This document shows, piece after piece, positions 1 through 11,145 of a stretch of 64,000 nucleotides of DNA. Made by a program: the position numbers and the translations under genes. Source of the DNA: Dichetophora obliterata (taxonomy: Eukaryota > Arthropoda > Insecta > Diptera > Sciomyzidae); contig OY986438.1 of NCBI GenBank assembly GCA_963920525.1, forward strand, positions 53,145,753 to 53,209,752, read 5' to 3'. A model generated the notes under the pieces. The model saw only the letters and a program-made list of their open reading frames with translations, was not told the origin of the DNA and searched no databases. Numbering within the stretch: the first letter of the stretch is position 1; every line of letters starts with the position of its first letter.

Positions 1-3000
1 TATAATAGTGACTCATATTTTTCTAGTTCTGCCTGATGAGGATTTTTCTTTGCCGCTGCTGGTGGGCCGTGATTTGCTGCGAAAATTAAAAATATTTTTA
101 TTTCAAACTAAAACAAAATATAAAATTTCCTACTGTAAGGATTACCTTTTAAGTTTAATGAATAAAAGTAAAAAATGTTCATTTAAGTTTGAGAATAGTA
201 CAATTATCTTTTTGGGTTAAGGAAAGGTTCTGAAGTCGAGGTAGATTCGCAGGAAGTCCTAGGTGATAATACCTTCGACCAACCTGGGTTTAATGTTAAA
301 AAGGATTCTAAACAGGGCAATAATGACATACCGAAAAGTACTAGGGCACACAATGTCAAAGATATGATTTTGCAAATATATGCAGTAGAATATACTGATC
401 AAGCTAAGGTGTTGGATCAAAATTTATTGGTGTATAATGAAAGTGTTTTAAGGAGTACTTTTTGTGACTCACAGTTGGACTCCCAAGTTGAAGTTGATAT
501 AAATGAGCAACTGAATGACATTCAGAAAGATGTGTTAAAAGTTGTAATAAATGAGTCATACCTCTGCCCCTCTAAAGAAGAAATAGAACCGTATGATTCA
601 AAGATGAAAATTAACCTAACCGATGACAAACCTTTTCATTGCGCACTTAGAAGACTTTCTTACACTGAAAAAACTGAGGTACAGAAAATAATTGAAGAGC
701 TGATGGTAAAGGGTATAGTGAGGTATAGTAATTCACCTTATGCTTCAGTGACAGTTCTGATTAGGAAAAAGGATTGAGAGGGAAGGCTTTGTGTGGATTA
801 TAGGTTCCTAAATAAAAAAACAATTAGGGACAATTTTTCTTTGCCCTTGAAAGAAGATTGCTTGGAATATCTGGAAGGAAAGAAATATTTTACGGCCTTG
901 GATTTGAGGAATGGTTTCCATCAAGTCCAAATGCATGAACATTCGATTAAGAATACATCATTTGTGACGCCAGGGGGACAGTATGAATATACAAGGATGC
1001 CATTTGGTCTAAAGAATACACCAGCATTTTTCCAGAGATTTATTTATGATATTATTAGAGATTTAATACATTCCAGGAAAATAGTAGTGTTCATGGACGA
1101 CATAACTATAGCGACCGTTGATTTTGATAGTCATTTAGAGATTCTAAGAAAAGTACTAGAACGCTTATATAAAAGGGGTTTGGAACTCAAGATGAGCAAA
1201 TGCAAGTTTGAATATTTTGAGATTAATTTCTTAGGTTACACTGTAAACTCAAATGGTATTAGACCCAATGAGATGCATCTTAAAGCTATTAAAGATTTTC
1301 CTCAACCAAACAATTTTAGACAGGCTCAGCAATGCTTAGGACTCTTCTCTTATTTCAGAAAGTTTGTCTCTTCCTTTTCAACTATTGCAAAACCGTTAAC
1401 TAATCTATTGAAGAAAGATGTGATGTTTAATTTTGACCTAAAATGTGTTAAGGCGTTTTAGCCATTTACAGTCCTCTAAGAAAAACTGAGCTACATACCG
1501 ATGCGAGCAAATTGGGATTTGGAGCAGTATTACTGCAAAAGCAAAATGATGGGAAATTCCACCCCGTGGCTTTTTTTTCTAAGACAGCATCGGAGAATGA
1601 GTCAAAATTACACAGTTTTGAACTTGAACTCTGGCCATAGTTTATGCTTTAGAATGATTTAAGACGCAATTACTGGGGATTCCTTTCACTATGGTTACAG
1701 ATTGTAATGCTTTGGCTCAGGCCATGGATAAAAAACAAGTGAACCAGAGGATTGCCAGGTGGGTTTTCAATTTTGAAAACTTTGACTATAAAGTAAAGCT
1801 TCGTAGAGGTGAATCAATGGGTCATGTCGATGCGTTAAGCCGTTGTCATACAATCGAAGATCAAAATATTCAGGAGACAGACCTTAATATACAGATAACT
1901 CAGAACCGAGATCCAGCAATAACATCATTAAGGTCTAAATTAGAGGAAGGGGTGGTTCAACATTTTGAACTTAAAGATGGTTTAGTTTTTAAAGTAGGTC
2001 GTGAAAATCATTACCAGCTTTTTGTTCCTGCCCAAATGAAATTGAATATTATACGGTTATTACATGAAAAGATTGGTCATTTGGGGGTGGAAAAAACAGC
2101 AGATGAAATAAGGAAAAATTATTGGTTTCCTAAGCTGAAGAAAAAAGTGGGACAATACATAAAAAATTGTGTAAAGTGCATTATATATTCACCTGCGGCC
2201 CGATCTAACGAACATAACTTATACAATATACCTAAGAAACCTATACCATTTGATACGGTGCATGTTAATCATTTTGGTCCCTTGCCCTCAATAAAGTCAG
2301 TCCGAAAGCATATCATGTTAGTAGTGGATGGGTTTACGAAGTATTTCAAGCTGTATGCTGTGAAAACAACCAGTGCAAAGGAAGTAAGTGCATCTTTGCA
2401 GAAGTATTTTGATAATTACAGTAGACCTAGGCGAATTATAAGCGATAGAGGAACTTGTTTCACGTCTGGTGAGTTTAAAACCTTCGTTCAGAACAATAAT
2501 ATAGAACATGTTAAGGTTGCTGTAGCTTCTCCACAGGCCAATATCCAAGCCGAGAGAGTTAACCGAGTACTTAAAGCTATGCTGGCCAAACTGTCAGAAC
2601 CATTAGAACATTCAGATTGGGTAAGCAAGTTGGCTGAGGTAGAATACGCTATTAATAATACTATTCACAGTTCGACACGTAAGACCCCTAGTGTACTATT
2701 GTTTGGAACCTCACAACGAGGAAGAGTCATAGATGAGCTGACAGAACATATAAAAGATAAATTTGAAGATGAAAGGTTGAATTTAGATAAGGTCCGAACA
2801 GAAGCTATGGAGTCCATTGAAAAGTCACAAGAGTATAACAACAAGTACTTTTTAAAGCATAGCGTACCCGCGAGAGTTTTCCAAGTGGGGGATTACGTAA
2901 TGATGAAAAATGTTGATACAACCATAGGCATTAGCAAGAAATTTTTACCTAAATACTGGGGACCCTATGTGGTTAGCAAAAAGTTACCCAACGATAGGTA

Positions 3001-3145
3001 TGTTTTGAGAGACATTGATAACTGCCAAGTGACACAAATTCCGTCAACGGGGTTGTCGAATCAAATCGTTTGCGCAGGTGGCTGGCTCCTAATGGGGACA
3101 ACTTGGAAAATGACCGGGAAAGTAACACTGACCCCTTGTAAGTAA
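1..3145 (+). pseudogene. Ty3/gypsy retrotransposon pol, decayed
   Basis: This is a gypsy-type pol region running in from the left edge. In order it holds the end of a protease-like segment (LLVGRDLL, near 60-85), RT with FMDD at 1090-1101 (364-1461), an RNase H stretch beginning HTDASKLGFGA near 1495, an H2C2 integrase finger (about 2065-2190) and the integrase core (2261-2560). It is broken. An in-frame TGA at 775-777 follows RKKD, where the family normally has Gly. A stop at about 1459 and two frame changes between 1460 and 1690 break RNase H. The first integrase Asp is AAT (Asn) at 2267-2269, while the second Asp (2444) and Glu (2552) remain. It cannot encode a working polyprotein. No gag is visible because the 5' part lies outside the window. 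The lineage may be mdg3/blastopia-like, but that is a guess. Confidence 0.93.
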
Positions 3146-3230
3146 CACTGACTTGTAACGTATTTTAAGAAATTCAAATAAGCTTGTTATACATTGATCG
3201 AGGTCGATCAACGGGTCAAGATGGCCGAGT

Positions 3231-3594
3231 TGTAATGATCTAAGGGAAAAGTATTTTATTTAAACTAACTATGCCAACCCTTGATCTACCTTGACAATAA
3301 GTATAATTCTGCCATTCTTTACGTAAGGTGTTCTTTGCGTAAGGAATTTTGAAAGAAAACTACATCCAACTTCATTCTAAAGCGGGGATTCCATTTTGTA
3401 ATTACCCTAGCGAATGGTCGCAAGATATTTTAAAGGAAATAAAAATTGCTTTTTTCATATAATTGTTTTTATTTTGTGTTATATTTGTGTTAAAATCAAT
3501 AAAACAGTTAAAAAATGTTTACTGATTTGTACTGCTTTTTAGTGTTCAATATACTGATTTGTCATTTTAGAAATTTGACAACCCTAGGCTTACA
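3231..3594 (+). repeat. probable 3' LTR of the gypsy element
   Basis: The segment lies 85 bases after the last pol stop. It starts TGTAA and ends TTACA, a 5-base terminal inverted repeat of the TG...CA type, and contains AATAAA polyadenylation-like signals near 3500. The 5' LTR and target duplication are outside the window, so the boundaries cannot be confirmed. No clear polypurine tract precedes it. Confidence 0.45.
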
Positions 3595-3799
3595 TGACTA
3601 TGTGTTAGTTGTTGTTGCTTGCTTACTACACTTGTTCAATCGTTCGATTGTTCCGTTATTGTAATAAAATCATATAGGGTTTTTTGTTCTCATAAATGAA
3701 ACAAGGAAAAAATAAGATTTAAGATTTCAAATATTATAATAGAATTACTAATAATTGGTCATTGTTAATATATCTAAGTTAAAATAAAACTTTATTTTT

Positions 3800-4537
3800 T
3801 TGTATGTACGAGAGTCAAGTCGAATAGGTCTGGCAGTGAATGCAGATAAGACGAAATACTTGGTGCCAACAAACAAACAGTCCCAGCGTCTTGGAACCCA
3901 CGTTACCGTTGATAATACATCCTTCGAGGTTGTGAAGGACTTCGTTTATCTGGGATCCAGCATTAACTCAACCAACGACATCAGCATTGAGATCAAACGA
4001 AGAATAACTCTTGCCAACAGGTGTTACTTTGGGCTCAGTAGGCAATTGAGAAGCAGAGCCCTCTCTCGACGAACGAAAATCACGCTCTATAAATCGCTCA
4101 TCATGCCCGTCCTACTTTACGCATCACAAACCTGGACGCTGAGCAGTTTAGATGAAAAGACTTTAGGAGCATTCGAGAGAAAGATTCTTCGTAAGATCTA
4201 CAGACCAATCTGCGTCAATGGCGAGTACCAAATACGGTGGAATGATGAACTGTACGAGCTGTACGCTGACATCGACATAGTCAAGCGCATTAAAATCGAG
4301 CGGCTTCGCTGGCTCGGTCATGTTCAGCGCATGAAAGACGATGCTCCAGTCATGAAAGCATTCGATTCGGTACCCAGCGGCGGTCAACGCAGAAGAGTAC
4401 GACCGCATTTTCGTTGGAAAGACCAAGTAGAGGACAACCTGGCGAAGCTTGGAATTTCCAACTGGCGCCAGCAAGCGAAAGACAGAAATGGCTGGCGCAA
4501 ATTCTTAGATGAGGCTAAGACCGACATACGGTTGTAG
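3800..4537 (+). pseudogene. non-LTR retrotransposon RT C-terminus, 5'-truncated
   Basis: An open frame of about 245 codons resembles the C-terminal third of LINE reverse transcriptases. It runs GLAVNADKTKY, VVKDFVYLGSSIN, EIKRRITLANRCYFGL, TLYKSLIMPVLLYASQTWTL, FERKILRKIY, RLRWLGHVQRM and a basic RW-rich end. The catalytic YxDD/FADD palm motif lies upstream of the truncation and is absent, as is any endonuclease. The 5' break is near 3800, where similarity starts abruptly after AT-rich DNA. The reading frame is intact to its stop, so insertion may be fairly recent, with classic LINE 5' truncation. It is followed by a short (AAGT)n-like tail. The clade (RTE- or CR1/jockey-like) is not determined. 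Confidence 0.82.
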
Positions 4538-4556
4538 CGCCAACTAAGTAAGTAAA
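4538..4556 (+). repeat. LINE 3' tail, (AAGT)n-like
   Basis: Directly after the stop codon comes a short run of AAGTAAGTAAAG. Microsatellite tails replacing poly(A) are known for several LINE clades. It probably marks the 3' end of the truncated LINE. Confidence 0.4.
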
Positions 4557-4881
4557 GTACGTTTTTTGTATGTACAATCAATTTCGTAGGGGACAAAATT
4601 GGTCGTTACAATTTTCTAAAATAAAATCGAACAATTTAAAGTACCAATTGTATATGCTTAACAAGTGCATAAAATTTGGAAGCGGTCCTTAGCATAGTTT
4701 TCGAGTAATGCTGTTCACCGGTATCAAACAGCATTTTTCGAGAAAAACGCGTTTAAAGTTTTAGAAGTAGTAAGGTACAGTTTTGTTTTCTTCAGACGTT
4801 TGTGCTTATAGCTACAGCAACTTTTATTCAATAGACTTAAAACTTTCTGAAAATATTAAAACGAGTTATACGTCCCGAAAA
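4557..4881. other. no identifiable feature
   Basis: This is AT-rich DNA between the LINE tail and the BEL1 insertion site. It continues on the far side of BEL1 at 11146. No coding signal, long inverted repeat or RNA gene was seen. Confidence 0.4.
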
Positions 4882-4886
4882 GGTTT

Positions 4887-5308
4887 TGTTAGAACCTCTT
4901 GTTCCAACAGGGATTGTTGTGTACTTAATTTTTTCTACGCATGCAGAAAACCACACGCACATTGCTAACAGTAAGCAAACAGTCGTAACAACAACATCAG
5001 CCAAACTTGTTTTACCTTTTTTTCTTTCTTTTGCTTGCACCTACTGCTAGAAAACCGCTTATCGCGACATTATGCTAAACCTTATGCAAAAAAAATGTAG
5101 TTTATGGTACGACTTGTTTGTTCTCAATTATAAATTGGTTTCTAAACTTTGTATTCACTTTAAATTGTTCATTGGCAACCAGACCTTGAAGTCAATGAGA
5201 CATAATAAATCAGTTCATAGAATCAAACTCAGTCTTAGTAATTTTACTCTCAGAATTTTTTGTGGAATTAAAGTGAAAGCCGGCAAGAAAAGGCTCTTGC
5301 TGCCATCA
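4887..5308 (+). repeat. BEL1 5' LTR
   Basis: 422 bp, starting TGTTAGAACC and ending TGCCATCA, and matching the copy at 10719 along its whole length. It should carry the promoter for the genomic transcript. No convincing TATA box was singled out. Short open frames inside it are not genes. Confidence 0.96.
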
Positions 5309-5309
5309 T

Positions 5310-5327
5310 TGGTCCTTCGAGCCGGAT
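5310..5327 (+). promoter_or_regulatory. BEL1 primer-binding site, tRNA-Tyr
   Basis: One base after the 5' LTR comes TGGTCCTTCGAGCCGGAT. It is complementary to an acceptor end reading ...CCGGCTCGAAGGACCA, which matches metazoan tRNA-Tyr (5' acceptor strand CCTTCGA). Position and 18-base length fit minus-strand priming. Confidence 0.85.
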
Positions 5328-5373
5328 TACCAGGAACTATCTAAACGTATACTCAAAAGCATAACAATCCATC

Positions 5374-8300
5374 ATGGCTAATTTAGATCCAGTTCCTGAT
5401 GGAGTGCAAACACCAACATTTACCGCATCTAGAATTCGTACAAAGGAGTTGCAACGGCAACAGCTCATAAATCGCTTGCAGAAGTCATCTCAAGGCATTG
5501 AATCAATGTCTGTGCACCAGCTTGAAGTTAAACTAGGACTCATCGAACATAACTTCAATACATTTGATCAGTTGCAGTCTCAATTGGAAGATCTAGACGA
5601 ATCACAATTTGACATAGATCATCGTGCCACGTTTGATGAAATCTACTGCGACATCAAATCTCACATTATCGAGAAAATTGAAGCAATGAAGTTAGAAGCC
5701 GCAGAAAATGCGTTTTCAAGCACTCGCATTCTAACGCAAGCACAAGAGCACCCTCACAGTCGTATACAGCTGCCTCACTTACAGCTGTCGAAATTTAGTG
5801 GACAACAACGCGATTGGCTGGATTTCTTCAACGTTTACACTACCATGGTTCACAACAACATCGATCTGCTACCAATCATGAAGTTTCAGTATCTACGCTC
5901 GTGTTTATCGGACGACGCAGCTCGACTTATTGAATCACTAGAGGTTACCAATGAAAATTACACAAAGGCAATTGATCTTCTCGTTTCAAGATTTGATAAT
6001 AAATTATATATTTTCCATTCGCATATTACAAATATTTTCGAATTGCCAAAGGTCCTAAAGCCCAGTGTTCCAGCATTGAGGAAATATATTGACAGCATCA
6101 ACGCTAATCTGCGTGCATTGCAGTCATTCGCCACTAAAACCCAGATAGCTGATGGAATCATTTTGCAACATGCAGTCTCAAATCTTGATGCAGACACCCA
6201 AGCAAAGTGGGAAGAAGAAGCTTCTTCAAATTGGGACCAGAGCAGGCCGACGGAAGAATTAAAGCTGCCAACTTGGGAGGATCTAGTATCGTACGTGGAA
6301 CGGCGCTGTAAATCACTAGAAATTTACAAAGGTCATCATTCAACACGGGCTCAGACGCATCCAGCGTCAAATCGGTCGATGTCGGAACACCGCTCATCAC
6401 CGCACTCATCATTTGTCGTCGCCAACACATTAGCTACAAAATGCGACCTATGTGGCAGCGTTCCTGCGCATAGTGCATTTAAATGCAACCACTTTCTGAA
6501 TATGGCTCTTGATCAACGTCACAACCTGGTAAAGAGTCATAAATTGTGTCTCAATTGCCTAAAGGCAAGCCATGCTGCAAACGCATGTCCATCACAAAAC
6601 AGGTGTCAACATTGCCGTGGTCATCATCACACTTTGTTACACAGAGAGCATTCAGAACCATCATCAAATGCGTCGACGTCACACATGTCAACATCAAACT
6701 CAACTTCAAATGTTGAACAGACTGACAATAGCGCTAAAACCAGCCTACAAGTTTCACTTCATGACAGTGAGGTGATCCTAGGCACGGCCACTGTCCATCT
6801 TTGCAGCACTAGTGGCACCACGGTGGTAGGTCGTGCTTTATTAGATTCTGCATCACAACTACACTTCATTACTGAGCGCATGGCACAACAGCTGCGAGTG
6901 CAGCGTAGAAAGGTCACAATGGAAGTAAACGGCATTGGCGCCATTACCACTCACGTGCACCATATGTGCTCAGTTATAATCAAATCATGTGAACCTGGCT
7001 TCGAAACGTGCATTGATGCCATTATCCTCAAATCGATCACATCATATCAACCACAACGACGCATCGACTCAGATTGGAGGATCCCTGCAAACATAAGGCT
7101 TGCTGACAACACTTTCAACAGACCAGGTCCAGTCGATGTACTTATCGGCGCAGGGCTTTTTTACGATCTTTTGTGTGTGGGGCAGATCAAATGCGCCAAT
7201 TCATCAGTTCTTCAGAAGACCAAGCTGGGCTGGATAGTGTCGGGTCAAGTCATGTCAAATCAATCACCACCTCCATCGAGCACTATACTAACGAACTTAC
7301 CATCAGCGTCAAGCACTGCAGCGAGTACGGGCCGACCTTCATATAAATCATTTGTTGTTACGTCGCTAGATCCGACATTGGATAACCTTTTAGAACGATT
7401 CTGGATGCTAGAAGATTACCCATCTAAGTCTTCATGTCCATTGTCAGCTGAGAAATTGGAGTGTGAAAGGTTTTTCCAAGCAACCACTAGGAGGTGTCCT
7501 ATGACAAACAAATTTATTGTACGCCTTCCTTTCATTGAGGATCCATCTGTGTTGGGGCGGTCTTATAACATTGCTCACAGACGTCTAAACTTACTAGAAG
7601 TAACACTAAATCGTGATGGTGGCATTCGAAAGGAATACTGTGATTTTTTAAATGAATACTACAATATGGGACATATGTCGCCGATTACTGATACGGATGT
7701 CAACCTTAACCATTACATACCACATCACTGCGTGGTAAAACCGGACAGCTCAACTACAAGACTACGCGTAGTGTTTGACGCCTCATGTACCACATCTAAT
7801 GGTAAGTCACTGAACGACATACTCAGAGTTGGACCCACACTACAGGATACCATATTCACCATTTTAAGCAGAGTGAGATTTCACAAGTACGTTCTTATGG
7901 CTGATATCGCTAAAATGTATCGCCAGGTGCTTGTCGATTCGAGGGATGCTCGTTGGCAGTGCATATTGTGGAGGGCTAGCTCAACTGATCCGGTAACTGC
8001 ATATCAGTTACAAACTGTTACATACGGCACGAGCTGCGCACCGTATCTGGCTACAAAATGCCTACAACAGTTAGCCCACGATGACATGAACTTGTTTCCT
8101 ATTGGAGCAGCAGTAACATGTAAGGATTTCTATGTCGACAACTTGATGACAGGTGGTGCGACGATTGAAGAGGTTATCGAGATAAAACGCCAAGTCATTG
8201 CACTGCTAGATCGCGGGGGATTTCCTCTTCGTAAATTTGCTTCAAACAATGAGGACATTATTGCGAACATACCGCTAGAGCATAGGGAATCAACGGTGGA

Positions 8301-10692
8301 GGTCGACAATATGCAGTGCATAAAGACACTTGGTCTTCGATGGTCTCCGGCCGAAGACTGCTTTAGGTTCACTTACACACAATCGATAGATTCTGCAAGG
8401 ATCACAAAACGCACAATATTGTCCCATGTAGCAAGTTTCTTTGATCCACTAGGTCTTCTTAATCCTGCGATAGTACAGTGCAAAATACTATTGCAAGAGC
8501 TGTGGGCGCTTAAATTGCACTGGGATGCAAGCGTACCTCAGAACATTTCTACACAATGGAGGCTGCTGCTGCATCAGCTTGGCACAATTGAGCAAATTAA
8601 AATTCCAAGGTTTGTTAAATTTAGTGTTCATACTACAATTCATGCCTTTTCAGATGCCAGCACCAAAGCGTACGGCGCATGCATTTACGCGGTCACTCGC
8701 AGTCTTGGTCAATCATCATCTTCGCTGTTGTGTGCGAAATCGCGAGTCGCTCCTCTTAAGCAAGTCAGTCTGCCGAGACTGGAATTGTGTGCAGCACTGC
8801 TACTGTCACAGTTACTGGAGTCAGTTTGTCAAACCTTGCCACTAAGCCCAATTGAGGTATGTTGCTGGTCGGATTCAACAATAACACTGGACTGGATTGC
8901 TGGAGAACCAATTCGATGGGTTACCTTCGTGGCAAATCGCGTCACTAAAATCCAGCAGTTGACTTCCAAATTTAAATGGCGTCATGTACCATCAGCGCAA
9001 AATCCCGCAGACCTGCTCTCACGTGGAGCTAACACTCGTGATCTTATTGAAGAAAGCTTCTGGTTTCAAGGACCAGCATTTCTACTATTAGAAAAAAACC
9101 ACTGGCCTGTGGAACATGAGCATAACGTAGCAACAACTTGTGAAACACGCAAACTAAGGGCATCCTTTGTTATCACAAAGGCTATAGATTTTTTTAGTAA
9201 TCACAAGTATATAAATGACTACAACAAATTTCTGCGGATTTTAGTTTATGTAAAGCGATTTATTGCCATTAAGGTTGGCAAACCGCATAATGTTGGGATG
9301 GTAACCTGCCAAGAATTGAAAGATGCGTTGCATACGTGCTGTCGCGTTATCCAACAAACAGTGTTCATGGACGAATTCAAAAAACTGCAGTCAAATCGTC
9401 CACTCAGCACTCAATCTAAACTGCTCCAACTGTCTCCATTCATCAGCGATAATCTTATTCGAGTTGGTGGTCGCCTAAAAAACTCTGCAGTGCCGTTTGA
9501 AACAAAGCATCCAATTGTGCTACCATCTTCACACCCGTTTATAAGCACTATCATTAACCACGGGCACCGCCAGCACCTTCATGCTGGGGCGTTAACACTT
9601 CATAATATTTTGCGCGACACTTTCTGGATAATAAATGCTCGCAACACAATCAGGAAAGTAATATACAAGTGTATAATCTGTTATCGTTATCGTCCAATTA
9701 CAGAAACCCAAGTTATGGGAGACCTTCCAAAGGATCGAGTGGAATCATCGCATCCTTTCGAAGTATCAGGTGTCGATTATTGTGGACCACTTTACATAAC
9801 ACAGGGCATTCGTGGAAGGTCTGCAATCAAGGTATATGTGGCAATCTTCATCTGTTTTACGACGAAGGCGGTGCATTTAGAATGTGTTCCAGATTTAACT
9901 TCAGCAGCGTTCATAGCAGCTCTTAAGCGATTTGTCGCTAGACGTGGACGTTGTCGCATAATATACTCAGATAACGCTACAAATTTCGTAGGAGCTAACA
10001 AAGAGCTGCGTGAGCTGTTGGCATCGTTTATATCGCAGCAGCATCTCGAACTAGTTCAACAGTTGTGCTGTCAGGAAGGCATAACATGGAAGTTTATACC
10101 TCCACGATCGCCACACTTTGGTGGTCTATGGGAAAGTGCTGTCAAGCAGGCGAAGCACTATCTGCGTCGAGCGATTGGACTAAGCGTGTTAACATATGAC
10201 GAACTCCAAACCGTGTGCTGCCAGGCCGAAGCCATTATCAATAGTCGTCCACTCACTCCGTTATCTAGCGATCCAAACGACTTGCGTCCGCTCACTCCAG
10301 CACATTTTTTGGTTGGCCGTACGCTAACAGCAATAGCAGAGCCGTCAGCGTTAACAGACAGTGCTGCCCCGATTAAAAAGTATCAACGGCTTCAATGGAT
10401 TCACCAACAGTTTTGGGATCGCTGGCACCGTGAATACCTGAAGGAATTACAACAAAGAAGTAAATGGAAGGCTGCGAGAGCAAATCTTGAAAGGGGTGAC
10501 ATGGTCTTAATTCAAAATGAAAACTCTCCACCACTCACATGGCCACTAGGTCGCATAATTGAAGTTATACCCGGTCCAGACGATCAAGTACGGGTGGTGA
10601 TCATTAAGACGGCAGAAGGCACCTTTAAGCGAGCTGTAACTAAGCTTTGCAAGCTGCCCATCCCTACCAATGTCTGCGAAGAGTCTAATTGA
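5374..10692 (+). CDS. BEL/Pao Gag-Pol polyprotein (BEL1)
   Basis: A single 1772-residue frame starts at an ATG 65 bases after the 5' LTR. In order: a Gag domain of the DUF1759 type (about residues 130-290); CDLCGS near 357; a CCHC knuckle CLNCLKASHAANAC (about 391-404) followed by CQHCRGHHHTLLH; aspartic protease with ALLDSAS (about 488); Pao-type RT beginning RVVFDAS (about 798); RNase H with AFSDAST (about 1091); an H2C2 integrase finger (about 1396-1436); integrase catalytic Asp1468, Asp1533 and Glu1587; and the BEL-specific C-terminal domain (about 1680-1772). There is no env. It copies element RNA into DNA in cytoplasmic particles and integrates it. The RT signature is Tyr-Val-Asp-Asn (920-923) where the family has YVDD, so RT activity is doubtful unless this lineage tolerates Asn. 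Confidence 0.96.
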   Translation: MANLDPVPDGVQTPTFTASRIRTKELQRQQLINRLQKSSQGIESMSVHQLEVKLGLIEHNFNTFDQLQSQLEDLDESQFDIDHRATFDEIYCDIKSHIIEKIEAMKLEAAENAFSSTRILTQAQEHPHSRIQLPHLQLSKFSGQQRDWLDFFNVYTTMVHNNIDLLPIMKFQYLRSCLSDDAARLIESLEVTNENYTKAIDLLVSRFDNKLYIFHSHITNIFELPKVLKPSVPALRKYIDSINANLRALQSFATKTQIADGIILQHAVSNLDADTQAKWEEEASSNWDQSRPTEELKLPTWEDLVSYVERRCKSLEIYKGHHSTRAQTHPASNRSMSEHRSSPHSSFVVANTLATKCDLCGSVPAHSAFKCNHFLNMALDQRHNLVKSHKLCLNCLKASHAANACPSQNRCQHCRGHHHTLLHREHSEPSSNASTSHMSTSNSTSNVEQTDNSAKTSLQVSLHDSEVILGTATVHLCSTSGTTVVGRALLDSASQLHFITERMAQQLRVQRRKVTMEVNGIGAITTHVHHMCSVIIKSCEPGFETCIDAIILKSITSYQPQRRIDSDWRIPANIRLADNTFNRPGPVDVLIGAGLFYDLLCVGQIKCANSSVLQKTKLGWIVSGQVMSNQSPPPSSTILTNLPSASSTAASTGRPSYKSFVVTSLDPTLDNLLERFWMLEDYPSKSSCPLSAEKLECERFFQATTRRCPMTNKFIVRLPFIEDPSVLGRSYNIAHRRLNLLEVTLNRDGGIRKEYCDFLNEYYNMGHMSPITDTDVNLNHYIPHHCVVKPDSSTTRLRVVFDASCTTSNGKSLNDILRVGPTLQDTIFTILSRVRFHKYVLMADIAKMYRQVLVDSRDARWQCILWRASSTDPVTAYQLQTVTYGTSCAPYLATKCLQQLAHDDMNLFPIGAAVTCKDFYVDNLMTGGATIEEVIEIKRQVIALLDRGGFPLRKFASNNEDIIANIPLEHRESTVEVDNMQCIKTLGLRWSPAEDCFRFTYTQSIDSARITKRTILSHVASFFDPLGLLNPAIVQCKILLQELWALKLHWDASVPQNISTQWRLLLHQLGTIEQIKIPRFVKFSVHTTIHAFSDASTKAYGACIYAVTRSLGQSSSSLLCAKSRVAPLKQVSLPRLELCAALLLSQLLESVCQTLPLSPIEVCCWSDSTITLDWIAGEPIRWVTFVANRVTKIQQLTSKFKWRHVPSAQNPADLLSRGANTRDLIEESFWFQGPAFLLLEKNHWPVEHEHNVATTCETRKLRASFVITKAIDFFSNHKYINDYNKFLRILVYVKRFIAIKVGKPHNVGMVTCQELKDALHTCCRVIQQTVFMDEFKKLQSNRPLSTQSKLLQLSPFISDNLIRVGGRLKNSAVPFETKHPIVLPSSHPFISTIINHGHRQHLHAGALTLHNILRDTFWIINARNTIRKVIYKCIICYRYRPITETQVMGDLPKDRVESSHPFEVSGVDYCGPLYITQGIRGRSAIKVYVAIFICFTTKAVHLECVPDLTSAAFIAALKRFVARRGRCRIIYSDNATNFVGANKELRELLASFISQQHLELVQQLCCQEGITWKFIPPRSPHFGGLWESAVKQAKHYLRRAIGLSVLTYDELQTVCCQAEAIINSRPLTPLSSDPNDLRPLTPAHFLVGRTLTAIAEPSALTDSAAPIKKYQRLQWIHQQFWDRWHREYLKELQQRSKWKAARANLERGDMVLIQNENSPPLTWPLGRIIEVIPGPDDQVRVVIIKTAEGTFKRAVTKLCKLPIPTNVCEESN

Positions 10693-10706
10693 AAGCAATA
10701 CTTTCA

Positions 10707-10718
10707 AGCGGGGGAGTA
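10707..10718 (+). promoter_or_regulatory. BEL1 polypurine tract
   Basis: A purine-rich run (AGCGGGGGAGTA) directly precedes the 3' LTR start at 10719. This is the expected site of plus-strand primer formation. Confidence 0.65.
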
Positions 10719-11140
10719 TGTTAGAACCTCTTGTTCCAACAGGGATTGTTGTGTACTTAATTTTTTCTACGCATGCAGAAAACCACACGCACATTGCTAA
10801 CAGTAAGCAAACAGTCGTAACAACAACATCAGCCAAACTTGTTTTACCTTTTTTTCTTTCTTTTGCTTGCACCTACTGCTAGAAAACCGCTTATCGCGAC
10901 ATTATGCTAAACCTTATGCAAAAAAAATGTAGTTTATGGTACGACTTGTTTGTTCTCAATTATAAATTGGTTTCTAAACTTTGTATTCACTTTAAATTGT
11001 TCATTGGCAACCAGACCTTGAAGTCAATGAGACATAATAAATCAGTTCATAGAATCAAACTCAGTCTTAGTAATTTTACTCTCAGAATTTTTTGTGGAAT
11101 TAAAGTGAAAGCCGGCAAGAAAAGGCTCTTGCTGCCATCA
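10719..11140 (+). repeat. BEL1 3' LTR
   Basis: 422 bp, the same length and by eye the same sequence as the 5' LTR, beginning 26 bases after the polyprotein stop. It is followed at once by the target duplication GGTTT. Confidence 0.96.
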
Positions 11141-11145
11141 GGTTT

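Larger units (their letters stand above)
4882..11145 (+). mobile_element. complete BEL/Pao retrotransposon (BEL1) with target duplication
   Basis: The element proper is 4887-11140 (6254 bp). It is bounded by two LTRs of exactly 422 bp that look identical by eye, and flanked by a 5-bp duplication GGTTT at 4882-4886 and 11141-11145. Between the LTRs lie a tRNA-Tyr primer-binding site, one uninterrupted gag-pol frame and a short purine-rich tract just before the 3' LTR. Identical LTRs imply a recent insertion, since both are copied from one template. All structural parts needed for retrotransposition are present. The one suspicious residue is in the RT active site. Confidence 0.96.

Noticed and set aside
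4163..4474. 103-codon minus-strand open frame
   Set aside because: Antisense shadow of the LINE RT fragment.
5072..5344. 90-codon open frame in the BEL1 5' LTR, repeated at 10904
   Set aside because: It lies within an LTR, is duplicated only because the LTR is, and has no coding features.
5374..10692. An env gene making BEL1 an infectious retrovirus-like element
   Set aside because: Only 26 bases separate the polyprotein stop from the 3' LTR, leaving no room for env.
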